From Anisodus tanguticus (lineage: Eukaryota > Streptophyta > Magnoliopsida > Solanales > Solanaceae): DNA of 64,000 bases. The notes under the pieces are model-generated. The model saw only the letters and a list, made by a program, of their open reading frames with translations, did no database searches and was not told the DNA's origin. A program made the position numbers and the translations under genes. Where the stretch lies: positions 10,316,142 through 10,380,141 of the forward strand of contig CM067555.1 in the NCBI GenBank assembly GCA_034509755.1, written 5' to 3'. Shown here one piece after another: positions 63,984 through 64,000 of this stretch; within the stretch, counting starts at the first letter, position 1, and each line of letters starts with the position of its first letter.

Positions 63984-64000
63984 ACTAAAATAAATAACTG

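Overview
This window is a stretch of plant nuclear heterochromatin in which almost every base is a transposable element or its decay product, with remnants of two ordinary plant gene families between them. I found no intact host gene, rRNA, tRNA, CRISPR array or bacterial feature. A eudicot is indicated by Ty1/copia elements primed by initiator tRNA-Met, hAT and Stowaway-type DNA transposons, and an NPF transporter and a plant serpin as the host genes. The SIRE-type LTRs and the MITE families look asterid, probably Solanaceae; that is inference only.

Layout. 1-674: no gene. 675-5747: a complete Ty1/copia element (E1) with 206-bp LTRs and a perfect 5-bp target-site duplication (TSD). 5925-13765, minus strand: an NRT1/PTR (NPF) transporter pseudogene, split by a solo LTR (E2, 6139-7257, TSD CCTTG) and a copia element (E3, 8485-13285, TSD GGCTC). 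13829-23643: a third copia element (E4), itself cut by an autonomous-type hAT transposon (E5, 16644-20095, 8-bp TSD). 24269-24832: two Stowaway-like MITEs. 26640-26870: a gypsy integrase scrap. 26876-31947, minus: copia element E7 (TSD AAAGC). 32230-34052, minus: serpin pseudogene pieces in scrambled order. 34268-35691: a short hAT element carrying part of a TTF/ZMYM1-like gene (E8). 35881-42213: an LTR element (E9) with nearly identical 1.1-1.25 kb LTRs but a ruined interior lacking a recognisable reverse transcriptase; E2 is a solo LTR of the same family. 42712-44700, minus: copia fragment E10. 45044-56981, minus: a SIRE-type copia element (E11) with a third ORF after pol; its 3' LTR holds a 1,988-bp solo LTR (E12). 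57330-58330: probable gypsy LTR remnant. 58790 to the window end: another SIRE-like LTR followed by a primer-binding site (E13), interrupted by a 4,164-bp solo LTR (E14, TSD CGCGT).

How the pieces relate. The NPF gene collected at least two insertions inside it, plus one just downstream and one just upstream, and also decayed by nonsense and frameshift changes. Nesting gives relative ages: E5 is younger than E4, E12 than E11, E14 than E13. By hand alignment the LTR pairs differ by about 1.5% (E1 and E9), 3-4% (E7 and E4), 6-7% over the part of E11 compared, and 12% (E3), so insertion continued over a long period. E1 and E9 are recent insertions whose protein-coding regions are nevertheless broken, which suggests mobilisation in trans. 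All coordinates of element ends come from reading the sequence by eye; lineage names are family-level inferences.
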